Source of the DNA: Bolinopsis microptera
Taxonomy: Eukaryota; Ctenophora; Tentaculata; Lobata; Bolinopsidae
Reading direction: 5' to 3'
DNA length: 64,000 nucleotides
NCBI RefSeq assembly: GCF_026151205.1
Contig: NC_087073.1
Coordinates: forward strand, 19,124,837-19,188,836
Shown here: one piece after another, positions 11,668-23,100 of the stretch
Layout of the letters: every line of letters starts with the position of its first letter
Position numbering within the stretch: the first letter of the stretch is position 1
The notes under the pieces: model-generated
What the model was told of the DNA's origin: nothing
What the model saw: only the letters and a program-made list of their open reading frames with translations
Databases searched by the model: none
Position numbers and translations under genes: made by a program

Positions 11668-13121
11668 GCTATAATATTTATAAACATACTCATTGGAGAA
11701 TGGAGCTATGGAGGAATGAAGCTGCCTGCTGCGCGTGCGGTAGAATGACAGGCTGAGCGCCGCCAAGTATTGCATATTGAAGCGTGTACGCCGACGAATG
11801 ACAGGCGAGCTCCTGTGTCCTGGGATCGTGCGCGAAGATCGAAATGCAATTCATGTATCAAGCCAACTGCCAAGTGCCAACAACAATGTGTTTATTGTTA
11901 TAAATGATAATGGACTAACCCGTTTCGGGATACTTCGTAGCAACTAGCAAGCTTGCCGCGCATCGATCCAATAATGCTTCTCGTCGTAAGTAAGGCCACC
12001 TTGTTTGTCGTTAGATATAGGCAAAATGCACCCAGCACCCCTGCGGACCTCGCTGAGCTGCTATGCAAAGTGAAAAAGCAACAACTCAATGGATGGTTAT
12101 TGGTTACCCGTACCGTAATGGGTGCTACATGCCTAGCATGGAATATTTACTTACTTACTTGTGCACTTAATTTGTGTATTATATGTTCATAATCATATAA
12201 ATTCGGCGGAATGACAGGCTTGAGGCTGAGCGCGGCCCAGTAAACTTCGAATCGAAAAAATTAAACGAGTAACATCCGTCAACTAATAGTTATATGTAAT
12301 AATTAAAAACAAACTTTGCTTGTTTACCTGAACTTAGAATTTTATACAATTAATGTAAGATTAAAGTCGTGTTTTTACCAATTTCCCTGCACCATCCGGT
12401 AAATTTATTACCCTCAGCCCTTCGTTGTGGGCTGCGCGGTCGTATCGTGGCTTTAATTCGCCACGCGCGGTATAGCGGGGGCGAAATGAAATACAAATGA
12501 GGATCGCGACGCGTGACTTGTAGGTTTATAACCTACCAGGACGCGCGCCGAGTTGGACTCGTCGACGGTCCTGATTAATATTTGAAGCAAATATTTTACG
12601 ACTACAAGTATCACCCGTTAAAGAAAGGATTGGAAATTGAACTCGCCGGTACGTCGACGGATGATGCTTGTCTAAATTTGTTCGAAGTAACACGAAAAAC
12701 TTTCTTTTCGAAGCGAAATGTCTGTGTTACTGGGCGGCGCTCAGCCTGTGCCTTTTCAATGTCATTCCGCAACCGTTTATCATTTACGAACGAATAAAAA
12801 CAACGTCAATATTTTACATGTCACAGTTAGCTGGCAGTACGGCCCAGTTAATAAATTGTGCATCGCGCCGATCTAGCAAAAAACATTATTTGATGCGCTG
12901 ATCAGTCTTCTAAGACTAATAATATAAAACATTGTTTCTTTTGTCCGTAATTGCCTGTACTGCGTGAGAATTACAAAATAATTACAGCACATTTACAAAA
13001 TAAGAATAATGAAAAAGTAAACGTGTTTTCTCGGTTATAATTCATAATTATTTTTAGAATAACGCTTTATTGTTAATGCAATCATAGTGGTCAGCTTGTG
13101 ACATGGCTATGACGCCTTTTT
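11668..13121. other. Repeat-derived stretch, no gene seen
   Basis: Contains fragments of families C and E (near 11735, 11955, 12207, 12724 and 12840) and the D1 copy. The ORFs at 11898-12089 (minus), 11953-12192 and 12582-12901 (plus) read through these repeats and show no family resemblance or splice context. Confidence 0.55.
12520..12617 (-). mobile_element. Family D mini-element D1
   Basis: Shares GGACGCGCGCCGAGTTGGAC, TCGTCGACGGTCC and TATCACCCGTT with D2 at 14.7 kb in reverse orientation. A GTAGGTT-TAT-AACCTAC hairpin lies at one end. I found no clear target duplication. Confidence 0.6.
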
Positions 13122-13541
13122 CTTACATGGTTATGACATGGTTATGATATGGTTATGACATGGTTATGACATGGTTATGACGTGGTTATGACATGGTTAT
13201 GACATGGTTATGACATGGTTATGACATGGTTATGATATGGTTATGACATGGTTATGACATGGTTATGACATGGTTATGACATGGTTATGACATGGTTATG
13301 ACATGGTTATGACATGGTTATGACATGGTTATGACATGGTTATGACATGGTTATGACATGGTTATGACATGGTTATGACATGGTTATGACATGGTTATGA
13401 CATGGTTATGACATGGTTATGACATGGTTATGACATGGTTATGACATGGTTATGACATGGTTATGACATGGTTATGACATGGTTATGACATGGTTATGAC
13501 ATGGTTATGACATGGTTATGACATGGTTATGACATGGTTAC
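13122..13541 (+). repeat. 11-bp minisatellite, about 38 copies
   Basis: Near-perfect tandem copies of CATGGTTATGA, with only a few variants (ATATGG, ACGTGG) near the left edge and in the first quarter. All three frames differ because 11 is not a multiple of 3. It lies within the composite TIR element. Confidence 0.95.
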
Positions 13542-13702
13542 AACCAAAACTCCTTCAGACCAATTTTGAACCATTATGAGCACTTTCAGGATACAATTCA
13601 TTTCCGTTCATTTCCGTTCATTCTATGAACCTGGGTCATTTGGTGCGACTTTCGATGACCTCTAGGCCTAGCTTATGACACTATCTATCATAGAAAACCG
13701 AA

Positions 13703-13912
13703 TTGGGGGTTCCCAGCCCTTACGTAATAAGTCTCAAATTGAAATGACACACATGCGCCACCTATTGATTTACATGATAAACCTGCTAGCGCATGTGTGT
13801 CAAAAACAAAAGTGACAGACATGCGCTAGCAGGTTTATCATGTAAATCAATAGGTGGCGCATGTGTGTCATTTAAATTTGAGACTTATTACGTAAGGGCT
13901 TGGAACCCCCAA
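13703..13912. repeat. 210-bp near-perfect palindrome (foldback mini-element)
   Basis: Arms of roughly 100 bp run from TTGGGGGTTCC at the left to GGAACCCCCAA at the right, around a short AAAACAAAAG-type centre near 13805. Inner subrepeats such as CTAGCGCATGTGTGTCA also occur in the TIRs of the surrounding composite element, suggesting a related origin. Confidence 0.85.
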
Positions 13913-14273
13913 ATAGATAAAGATAGCGATTAGAATATTAAATAGAGATTTTACAGCAATTTTACAAAAATGACACACATGGGCCACCTAATGATATACA
14001 TGATAAACCTGCTAGCGCATGTGTATCAAGAAATTTTTTGACACACATACGCTACCTAGGAAGCGCATGTGTATCATTATTTTTTTTGACACACATGCGC
14101 TTCCATAGTATATACATGTATATCACGCGCATGCTTGAGACCTATAATTCGAGACCTATAAATTATGTCTCGCACGTGAGACCTAATTTTTCCGTTCGAC
14201 CTAGTTACATCTTGGTGATAGACAGAACAATTGTTTTAAGAGTATCTGCAATCTGGTATCAGCGGGGGTTGCT

Positions 14274-14386
14274 CTTGCTCTAACCAGAGCCCTCTCGCTT
14301 GCAGTATGCAATAGCGCGCAACCGCCGAAGGCACAGGAGGTGAACAAGCGCGTCACGCAGTGCGCGTAGACTCATGGCTAGGTTCA
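14274..14386 (+). mobile_element. Diverged family B mini-element
   Basis: Head CTTGCTCTAACCAGAGCCC and tail CATGGCTAGGTTCA match family B, with a different GC-rich interior. The flanking 8-mers do not match, so it is old or rearranged. Confidence 0.5.
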
Positions 14387-14709
14387 CTACACTTTTTTAC
14401 ACTACTTTTTGTCATTTTTTTGTAGTAGAAATGTAAAAAGTACACTTTTTAATATCAACGGATGTTACTCGTCTAAATTTCTTCGAAGTAGCGCGCGCCG
14501 CTTTCTTCTCAAAATGGCCCGACGGCACGAGCTACGAAGTAGCGCGCGCCGGGCCAGATCATTAACAATGGTCAATTTTTAATACTATTATACATTATTA
14601 TTAATTACACTTAACCAAATTATCTTCTATAAATCTTCCTTTTTCCTATTAATATTATTTTCGAATCAGTCTTCACATATAGTGCATTTCCCGAGGTAAG
14701 ACAACCTTT

Positions 14710-14816
14710 AACGGGTGATCAGTGATACTCGTAAAATATCTGTTCCATATATCTGTTCCAGGACCGTCGACGAGTCCAACTCGGCGCGCGTCCTGGTAGG
14801 TTGTAAACCTACAAGA
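14710..14816 (+). mobile_element. Family D mini-element D2
   Basis: Begins AACGGGTGATCAGTGATACT and ends AACCTACAAGA. Perfect duplication CAACCTTT at 14702-14709 and 14817-14824. Palindromic stretches include GGACCGTCGACGAGTCC and GTAGGTTGTAAACCTAC. Confidence 0.85.
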
Positions 14817-14824
14817 CAACCTTT

Positions 14825-15463
14825 GATGAGGAAAAATTTCACTTTTTAACACTACACTTTTTTATTATGTATGATGTAAAAAAGTGTAGAGATGAGACAC
14901 CCCTCCCCCCCCCCCCCCCACCGTATTAACCGTTAATTGAGAACTTCTGGAAACATTTTCGAGGACACCGATCCCTTGCAGTTCTAATATAATCAAGAGG
15001 TTAAAAAGTGAGACACGACATTTTAACTGAGTTTAGAATCAATAATATCATATACACTATACAATTACAGGGTTAATACCTGCAACGCAAATCCCGATGC
15101 GCTGCGCTCGTTTCGAGCTTCTCGCATATAATATGGTGAGAGGAGCGAGCAATAGTAAATAGAATAGCAAGCTAGGTAAATACAAGGGTGTTCTAAAAAG
15201 GTGACCAGTTAACTATACGTTCTCAAACCGTTCTTGAGATATTAACACTGATCACGTTGTCACTTGTTTGTTTTTTGGGGCGCCTCGTGTATCGGAATGT
15301 AAACAACTGCATTTTTGTTCTTCATATGTACATACAGTTATTAGTCCTCAAAGTTTGATTAAAATACCACGTGGTTTATCGATAAGTGAGAACTGAGAAT
15401 GAACATGTGACATGTAATAACAATAATATTTGCTCAAGCTTTATATTATATACACAACTTTAA
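14825..15463. other. Intergenic spacer, no gene seen
   Basis: Contains a C run near 14904-14919 and short fragments of the GC-rich repeats near 15090-15130. No exon or ORF of interest. Confidence 0.4.
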
Positions 15464-15758
15464 GGGGGCAGGGGGGGTCTTCATGGAAATTTCCTCAAAA
15501 TCGACTTTTAAGTTGTTTCTGATAGAGGGAGTGATATCTGAAAATAGACTCGATTTTCAGGGCACGCGATCAAAAATCGCTCGCGCAATACAATTACACA
15601 CAAGCGCTGACCTTTTACCGGCGATAATTTCGGCTAGGAACAATATTTTTCTATCGGATTAAAGGCATCTGATAGATATCACTCCCCTCTATTAGAAACA
15701 ACTATGTACTAAAAAGTCGATTTTGAGAAAATTTCCATGAAGACCCCCCCCTGCTCCC
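15464..15758. mobile_element. MITE with TTAA target duplication (piggyBac-like), 295 bp
   Basis: Flanked by TTAA on both sides (15460-15463, 15759-15762). Ends GGGGGCAGGGGGGGTCTTCA and TGAAGACCCCCCCCTGCTCCC are inverted repeats that continue inward for roughly 80 bp with small differences. No ORF. TTAA duplication is typical of piggyBac-type elements; the assignment is inference. A second, partial copy lies at 34527-34715. Confidence 0.8.
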
Positions 15759-16284
15759 TTAAGCCCAATAAAATATTTTTACTACATTCGATATTGATGC
15801 CACTGTTTAAAAATGCTTATTATTTAAACTTATGAAACCGGTATTTACACCCTGCCCACATGAACATGATCCAGAGAAGATACGGCCACGGCCCCTCCTA
15901 ATCAGACACACCAATAAGTTAAAGTAACAAAATTTATAGACAATTCTAAGTTTAAGTAGAATCAACTCTATAAACAAACTTTAAACAACTCATAAAAACA
16001 ATAAACAGTGTTCCTATCCTGTCATTCACTCCACGGTAAGTTTCTCAAGAATGTTGTAAGCTCAATAAAATAGCAGTGTTCCCAGTTCAAAAACAGCTGG
16101 CAGTGGAATTTATCTTGGCATATCTCAACATTTAGTAAATTTGGTCGTATTTGGGTTCAGGAGAGATCGAAGATCAAGTACTTATAGTACATTGACATAG
16201 ATTTTCAGGGGTCACTGAAATGTGAAGGTAGGCCTAAGCATAGGCCTAGCTAGCTATGTAGGAACTAAGGCCTATTTACGACGC

Positions 16285-16791
16285 TCATCTCTGGAGATTT
16301 TTTCGTTTGATAACTGCGTTCGAGAGCGATAAAAGGCCCAGGACGATATAAAGACCCAGAAGTGCATAGACACCTTTTCTAAACTGTTCCTTCCTCGCTT
16401 GAATGTAATCAGCAATCATTGCACTTCTCATTACCTTCTTAGCAGTTCGAGATTCAGGATCAATATTAACAGCTCTGATATCCTCATAATCAATTTGACT
16501 CAAGCCGACTCCTTGTACACCAGGATACCGAGCGAAGAAGTCCGGAGAAATAAGTCTTTCAGCAGCTTCAAGTTCAGCTTTAGCGGCCTCGTAAGAAACC
16601 CGTTCAGGTTTAACGCTCCTCTCCACATACTGACGGAGATAAACCCCCACATCTGGGGAGTTAGGAGAGGTTTTCTGACGTTCCGTGTCTACTTCCCATT
16701 GTGATAGTAAAGTCTGGAAACGTGGCAGCAAAACTGCAGCTGTTCGGGTGGTGACTTTCGAGATGGTTTCAGGAACCTTGGTGCTAGCCAT
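16285..16791 (-). CDS. Small single-pass membrane protein, 168 residues, family not recognised
   Basis: Single-exon ORF from MASTKVPETISKV to KRKNLQR. A basic/hydroxylated N-terminus free of acidic residues except one could be a mitochondrial presequence (inference). The middle is charged and helical, with a YEAAKAELEAAERL stretch. A hydrophobic segment (YALLGLYIVLGLLSL, about residues 143-158) is followed by a short basic tail, so it looks like a C-terminally anchored protein. The ATG at 16791 is preferred because CCCTGCAG, an acceptor-like site, ends 3 nt before it. I considered ATP synthase subunit g and other small inner-membrane subunits but saw no decisive motif. It is the last of four minus-strand genes in a row. 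Confidence 0.7.
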   Translation of the reverse strand: MASTKVPETISKVTTRTAAVLLPRFQTLLSQWEVDTERQKTSPNSPDVGVYLRQYVERSVKPERVSYEAAKAELEAAERLISPDFFARYPGVQGVGLSQIDYEDIRAVNIDPESRTAKKVMRSAMIADYIQARKEQFRKGVYALLGLYIVLGLLSLSNAVIKRKNLQR

Positions 16792-16879
16792 CACCTGCAG
16801 GGTCGAGGGTTAGGACGTGTGTAATGATGTGACGCTTGGTAAGGGATCGTTCACATACTATGTCAGCAGCCTAGCCGCT

Positions 16880-16906
16880 GGGGGGGGGGGGGGGGGGGGG
16901 GGGGGG
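16880..16906. repeat. Run of 27 G
   Basis: Uninterrupted G tract followed by TGGTGG, about 90 bp upstream of the ATG of the small membrane protein gene. It could form a G-quadruplex and is prone to length error in assembly. Confidence 0.95.
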
Positions 16907-17420
16907 TGGTGGTTTGAAAATACAAGTGTAGTTTCTACACACTGTGTAAAAGTGCTGATGGAGGACAGGATCTAAAATGGCCAAAACCTGACTGTCGTTA
17001 TAAGTGAACGATCCCTTGCAATAGCTGTCGTGGATTAATGGATCAGTGCATGATGTTAAATTAGTATCAGAAATGGTTTTATGGGCTAAAAAATGGAATG
17101 CCAGAAGATTCGATGCTGCAATTAATTCAAGAAATAATTGGCAACCTATCACAAAATACACAATAATACGATTGTATTGATGAAAATGAAGTTTGGTTGA
17201 AGTACTTAATAAATTAGGTTACGACAGAAATTTACATTAACTTTATGATTAAAATAATAAGGAACTCAAGATCCTTAAATTTCAACTTCCCATCAACAAG
17301 CGAAATTAACTCAGATTCACTCTCCATTCATTAAACTTTATGCCTAAAACGCATTCAATATTCATAACACTTGTTACAATTCAATATTAGATCGTTAAAT
17401 CCACTTATAAAGTATCAACT

Positions 17421-19045
17421 TCAAGATCCATAGATTTGTGGCACATCAGGAAAGTCTGAAGATAAGCCGTAAAGTTTGATCTTAGCAAGTTCTTCCTCCC
17501 TATTAAATTGACAAAACTCGAACAAATGTGGGGATTCTGAGAGCAGTTTGTTTCTGGTTTCAAGGTGTGAATTTGAAATATATGCTTGAAAAACAGTTTG
17601 ATCAGTCTCTGGCCAGGATTCTAAAACTGCTTTAGATATTTTCTGTTTGTCTGACACACTTTCAGGAACCTGAAAATATTGTTTGATGTTAGCTATAATT
17701 TACTAAATCAGCACACAATCTTAATTAATTATCTTTATTTGTGATGAAGTTCAGCCAGAATTCTAAGTCATTAAAAACTTACTTAATTACAACTTAATCT
17801 TACCTCTACATTTGATACAGATTCTGGTGAAACATTGAAAAGTTGTGCGATTGCAGCCCGATCCCAGACGATAGGATTCTCAATCATCAGTTTCTTGGCA
17901 ATCTCTTCCTGCTGCTCGGTAATGGTGTGCACGGTGGGTTGTTCTGGCTCAACTGGCCGAGTGAGACTGTATTGTACCTGAACAATTATTAATTTAAGTT
18001 TTATGATATTAAGCTAAATGCATCTAGTTCCCATTTTAACTTTATCATTGAACGGACGCGGATTTAGATTTAATGAGTAAAACCTTAAACTGTTAAAGCC
18101 CATATAAAACCAGTGAAGATGTTTCCTGCAATTGTAATCCACCGTTGGGCTTGGTGCCTCAATATAAGATCAACCAGGTGAGAACGTACAGAAGTGTATG
18201 TAATTAATCCCTCAACAAGAATGATAGAGCATTAGTGCAGACGTATTATTACACCAGATCACTATCAAGTTCCAACTTGACCAGGATAAGTACTAAGAAT
18301 TAAGCAGGGACTCTGAGTAGAGAATGATGTGATGATGATCTAACAGCTTAGAGCGGAAGGGGTTGGTTACAATGACCACTGAACATGTGACTAGTGACAT
18401 AATCCTTTTTGTAGGCAGTTTAAGGTAATTGCTCCTCACAGACCGCCATGTTAAATGTATCTATTATTAAAATATTTATGCCCGCGAGGGCTTCGCATGT
18501 GGTACGCCGTAATCGATTTAATGTGTAATCCAATTTGGGCATCCTGAACATCCATTATAACTCTTTCCTGGCTTACCCACGTAAACAACCGTATCAGAAG
18601 ATGTGTATACACTAAAATGTGGGTGCCAGCAATAGCTGATTCTTTCCCTCAATTCACAATATATACACGTGTAAAATGAAATTGGAGCCTAAAATTGTGC
18701 AAAAATACTCTGAAGAAAATAAACTTTAGAAGTTTACACAAAGAGAGTAATACACGAACTGGACAGTGGAGACTCCAGAAATCTGACCTTATTTGGGGGA
18801 TGATGGCAAACAATAATCCCAGGATTATCTGCGATGGTTATTCTTACTCTTGATCTTCCAGGTTCCTGTTCCTTTAGTACTGTTACATCGGGGCTTGAGG
18901 TCCGCACTTCCTGAGACCCACACATGGAATGCCGCACTTGGAGTGACGGTAGATGTCGCATTTCCGCATTTTTTCTGGGACACTTGAAAACACTCTGGAT
19001 CAGCAGAGACCGTAGACAGACATGTCGTCCACAGGAGCCGAACAT
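17421..19045 (-). CDS. mL42-like mitochondrial ribosomal protein (three exons, 226 residues)
   Basis: Exons on the minus strand: 19045-18788 (86 codons), 17977-17804 (58) and 17669-17421 (82 plus stop), all phase 0. The N-terminus is rich in Arg, Cys and Ser with almost no acidic residues, like a mitochondrial targeting peptide. Across the exon 1/2 junction, IIVCHHPPNK and VQYSLTRPVEPEQP resemble the IVCYHP...PYEHTKPIPRPDP signature of large-subunit protein mL42 (MRPL42). A helical stretch (ITEQQEEIAKKLM...AQLFNVSPESV) follows. The protein is longer than vertebrate mL42 (about 140 residues), with an extra C-terminal exon that I do not recognise. CCCCCTTAATTTAG lies 2 nt before the ATG. The exon 1 donor (GTCAGA) is weak. 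The family call is moderate. Confidence 0.6.
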
Positions 19046-19782
19046 TGCTAAATTAAGGGGGAAATCAGTACAGTGAGATATAATAGGTATGCAGAATATG
19101 CTGAATGCGATTTTTGAATATTGGTGAAAAAAGATGGGTGGTTAATAGATGAGTGTGTTTTGGTATCGTAATCTATTGCTACAGAGAAGACAAGCTGGTT
19201 AATTGCTGACTTAAATTTTCATAATCAAATATTTACATACAGATATAATAATACATAATAATTAATACAAATATAGCTTCATTTTTTCATTCACTAAATC
19301 AAAGAAAATATCACTTAATCCGTATCAAATCTTCTGATACAATTAAAGATAGTATAGCGTCTATCAAACAGACACAAAAAGGTAGAAAACTGTTATCCAA
19401 ATAATTGCAAATCCACACACAGATTAACCAGACAAGCAATATCGTATAAGTCGAAAAAAACAAACAAAAAACAGTGATACACCTTTTTACGGAGAATCCT
19501 GCGGGAAGTTAAATGTGGGCTGCTTTTTCGCGGTAAATCGAAATTTGATTTACACTTATGGGATCTGAGAAATTCCCATCAAGGCAGGGTATTACTGAAG
19601 TGCTGAATATAAATGCCGCATGATCTATAACATTGTTATTATTATCTTACAGAACGAGAAAAACGATAAAATAATTATAAAAATTCATTTAAAAACCATA
19701 CTTTAAATTCCGTATACGAAGACTACCTTTCTAGATTTCGTGGGTCACAGACCTTCGACTTAGCGTACTTTACGTCATTATC

Positions 19783-19826
19783 TACATTCTACATTCTACA
19801 TTCTACATTCTACATTCTACATTCAA
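19783..19826 (+). repeat. 7-bp microsatellite (ATTCTAC)n
   Basis: About six tandem copies of ACATTCT in the spacer between TBC1D2 and the mL42-like gene. Confidence 0.9.
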
Positions 19827-20159
19827 CACTAACAAACAATTCTACAATCTACGTGTTATCTGATCAATGGATCTTTAATTTGACATAAAGTATTATAAAC
19901 CATTATCTAGAGCATTTAAGAAAACATACTACACTAATTTAAACATTTCAATACTCAATAGGTTATAATAGAAGTTCGTGCAACTTTAACGAAACATCAT
20001 ATTAGGTATTAGCATAAGCATGTATTAAGATGAAAAAGTTAAAACTTCAATAATAAAGGTGACAAAACATCAAAAGTTGAAAATTCAAATCATGGGTTAT
20101 CATTAGGAATCCTCCTTATCATATTAATATTTAATTAATAATATTCTTAATATTATTAA

Positions 20160-23100
20160 TTAATCACTGTCATAATCTATAGCGGAGGAACGTTTGTGGG
20201 TGTTATATTGTGCCCTCATTTCATTCAGCTGGTTTAGTTCTCCTACTACTTTCTTGTAATGGAACTCTCTTCTCTTATTCACACGCTCCATAGGAAAGGG
20301 GTTTAGTTCTCCAAACGCAATCTTCTTTATGTTTTCTGGAGTGCTTAAGTCACTGTCTCCTATAGCACGACAGAAGTTGTAGACTTCAATACCGTCCCGT
20401 GTTGTGAGCAGCATATCATGGTGTATGCGGAAGATGGAGAGAGCGTATCGGAAGAGAACTTTGTCTCCCTCGTAGAAAAACGAATCCCAGAATGAAAGAA
20501 TCACGTCGATGTTTGTGTTGTCCACGTAAAGGGTGAGGAACCAGTTGAATGTGATCAGCGATAAATCGATCTTGAATTGTTGGAAATGAGCCATGATTTT
20601 GGGGTATTTATCTGACATGATGTCGCTCAGGACCCGTTGGTCGACCTGGGCACCGATCATAGTATGACTGTAGTAATCTTCAGGGAGTATTTCTACAATC
20701 GCGACCACAGCCCAAAACGAGTCTTCCTCTTTAAGGTTCAGGACCGAAAGAGCGAATGCAGCTATTCTGTTGAGACCCTGACAATAACCAATCTCGACGT
20801 TATAACGACTGAAAGCCAGCAAGACATTCCTAAGTTTATCCACTCCAGTTGCCGAGGTTGTGTTGAAAAGACAGTTGTTAGGAAGAGTCCGCATCAGGTC
20901 AAGTTCGATCTGTTTTGTAAAAATGTCGCTTCCAGCCTGGCTAAGAAGAGTCTTGTAATATCCAGGTTCCTCTCGGCCTTTGCAATGAGCTGTTATCCTT
21001 CTGATGCACGCCTTCCAGAAACTAGCCCGATATTTGTGAGGCACTCCTATACGAACTAACGCTTTTAGCTCTTTACCTTTGTCAAAGTGATTGCCAAAAT
21101 GAACTATGTGCTTGTCCCAAGCCATCTCATTCTTGGTGGTTGACCCCTTCTTTATATAGAGTTTCGTGATTTCGAAACCGTACCTATCATATTTATGGGT
21201 AATATCATTTCCGAGTTTTTGAACATCCATGAGATCTTCGTCTTTGACTTGTTCGATAAGCGCAGCGGCTATCTCCTGAAAATCTGGCGAGATCGTCGTC
21301 TCAGCACCAGTGCGAAGTTTGTTGATTTCTCGAAGGAGCAGCATGTAGTGACTGTTTGTTTTCTCCAGCTCAGCTCTTACCTGGTGGGACCTTTTCTGTT
21401 CCTCGTGCCTTAGGTTGTTAATCTGTACGATTTCCTCCTCCAATAATCTATTCTGAGCAACGTAAGAGTTGATCGCTTCCTCTAGCTCCAGAACACGCTG
21501 CTTCGGCACAAACTGCTCCTCCTCAACTTTGTGATCGTCCATGAGGTCTTTACAAAGGTAGGGTCGAGTTTCTTTTTCGATTCTTCCAATCAATTCAATA
21601 GAGTCCTGAGGCATTGCACCACCCATAAACTTGTCAAATTCTCTCATCATTATCCTGTGATTTATAGAAAGTTTCATGTGCCTTGCTTTAAGATCCTCGT
21701 AGTCAAACATCATGTTGTTAGCCCTCTCATCGTCCGATTTTCGAAGAGCTTGCATCTGGAGGAGTTCGCCCTGAAAGTGACTGATCTGCAGCTGATAGGC
21801 TTCGTTCATATCTTTCAGGTGCTCCAGCTCATCTTCATCAATAACCGTCTGTTTCGCATCGTAGAAGTAGCTGCTGGAATTAGGAGTTCTACTGGATAGG
21901 GCATCAGGTAAAGGTTTGGACAAGTTAAGGACTACCTGTTCTTTGCACCTTATCACTTCTTCGTTACATCTCAGCTTGTTGTCAGCTTCTGACAGATCTT
22001 TCTTCAACATCTCAATATCTTCTCTGAGCATGTCCATTTCCTGACAATACGTCATAAGCTTTCTCTTCAGATCCCCAATAATCACATCCTTCAAATTCAG
22101 AACATCCTGGTTATCCTCAGCATTGATCCCTTTCTCTGCCGCTTGTATTTTCTCAGTAAACTTACTGCTAAGTTCCTTGACAATCTCTTCGTAGTTAGAA
22201 TTGCTGGCAGTTAGTTCGTCTATCCTGGACTGCAGCTTAAATGCAGCCCATTGTGCATCTTTGCATTTAGTGCAGTCGGTTGTGGTGCTATCCATACTAT
22301 TTACACTAATCGTGTCGCCAGAACTTCTATCTGATGCACTGAAGAATGTACTGTTATTCTCCTTCTTATGAGGTCCTTTTAGTAAACTTTTAAACATGGC
22401 CACCTTACCGGAAGTTCTTGGTCTAGGATCATGTTCCAGCACAGAGCTATCGTTACATATTCCTGCTATATAAACTGTCGATGAGGTGAAATCCAGATTG
22501 GTTCTAGAGTTGTAGTTGTTACGTTTGGATTGGAGTTGGTTGATCCACTGCATCATAGAGTCTTTATTGCCAGCACTAAGAAGGTGATCTTCTCCACTGT
22601 GAAATAAAGGATGAACTGGATAATGTTAAACTTTACAGGTGAAGATTCGAAACACTGCCATCCACCTCTAATCAACAAATTAAGAGAGGAATTTATGGAT
22701 TCACTGCCAGGTATGATGAATAAAACTTAAAGAGTTGAATTTACATACCTGGAGATGGTAAATTCACCCTGTTTAGCATTCTCAGGTACAAATTTAAATG
22801 TGGCGTTGATAATATCTATCTTTCCACGAGGGGTGTCGTCGTTAGAAGAATTGTAGTACAATAATTGACATGTGCTGTCGTCGTGCATGAACCAGTACCT
22901 GGAACACAGGAACTTTTTATTGTATGTACCACCAGAGTAAAATTTCATGTTATACGTGATCTCGCACGTATGTAGTTAAGCAAATATCCTTGCAAATGTA
23001 ACCAGCTTTAGCTTTAAAGTCCGTCATGTAAGACGTAACGGTCGATTGGCCTGGAAGTTGACGCAAGAGTTGAAAGGTGAATTGAAGGAAACTGACAGGA

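Larger units (their letters stand above)
10858..14218. mobile_element. Composite TIR element with long terminal inverted repeats of roughly 300 bp
   Basis: Left end TCACCAAGATGTAAC (10858-10872), then (after the A5 insertion) TAGGTTGAACGGAGAAAG to about 11385, matches in reverse the stretch 13915-14218, which ends in AGTTACATCTTGGTGA. Both arms contain paired GCGCATGTGTGTCA-type subrepeats. The inside holds C1, D1, E fragments, an 11-bp satellite array and a separate palindromic element. I found no transposase ORF, so it is non-autonomous or decayed. A target duplication could not be settled. Confidence 0.65.

Noticed and set aside
12520-12617. Hammerhead-type ribozyme in family D (paired stems around GAGTCC)
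   Set aside because: The CTGANGA and GAAA core motifs are missing on both strands in D1, D2 and D3.
16871-17161. Minus-strand ORF of 96 residues with a hydrophobic start and a poly-proline end
   Set aside because: The proline run is only the translation of the G tract, no splice or start context supports it, and it overlaps the probable upstream region of a real gene.
20637-21899. Plus-strand ORFs opposite TBC1D2 exon 3
   Set aside because: Shadows of a long, well-conserved minus-strand coding exon.
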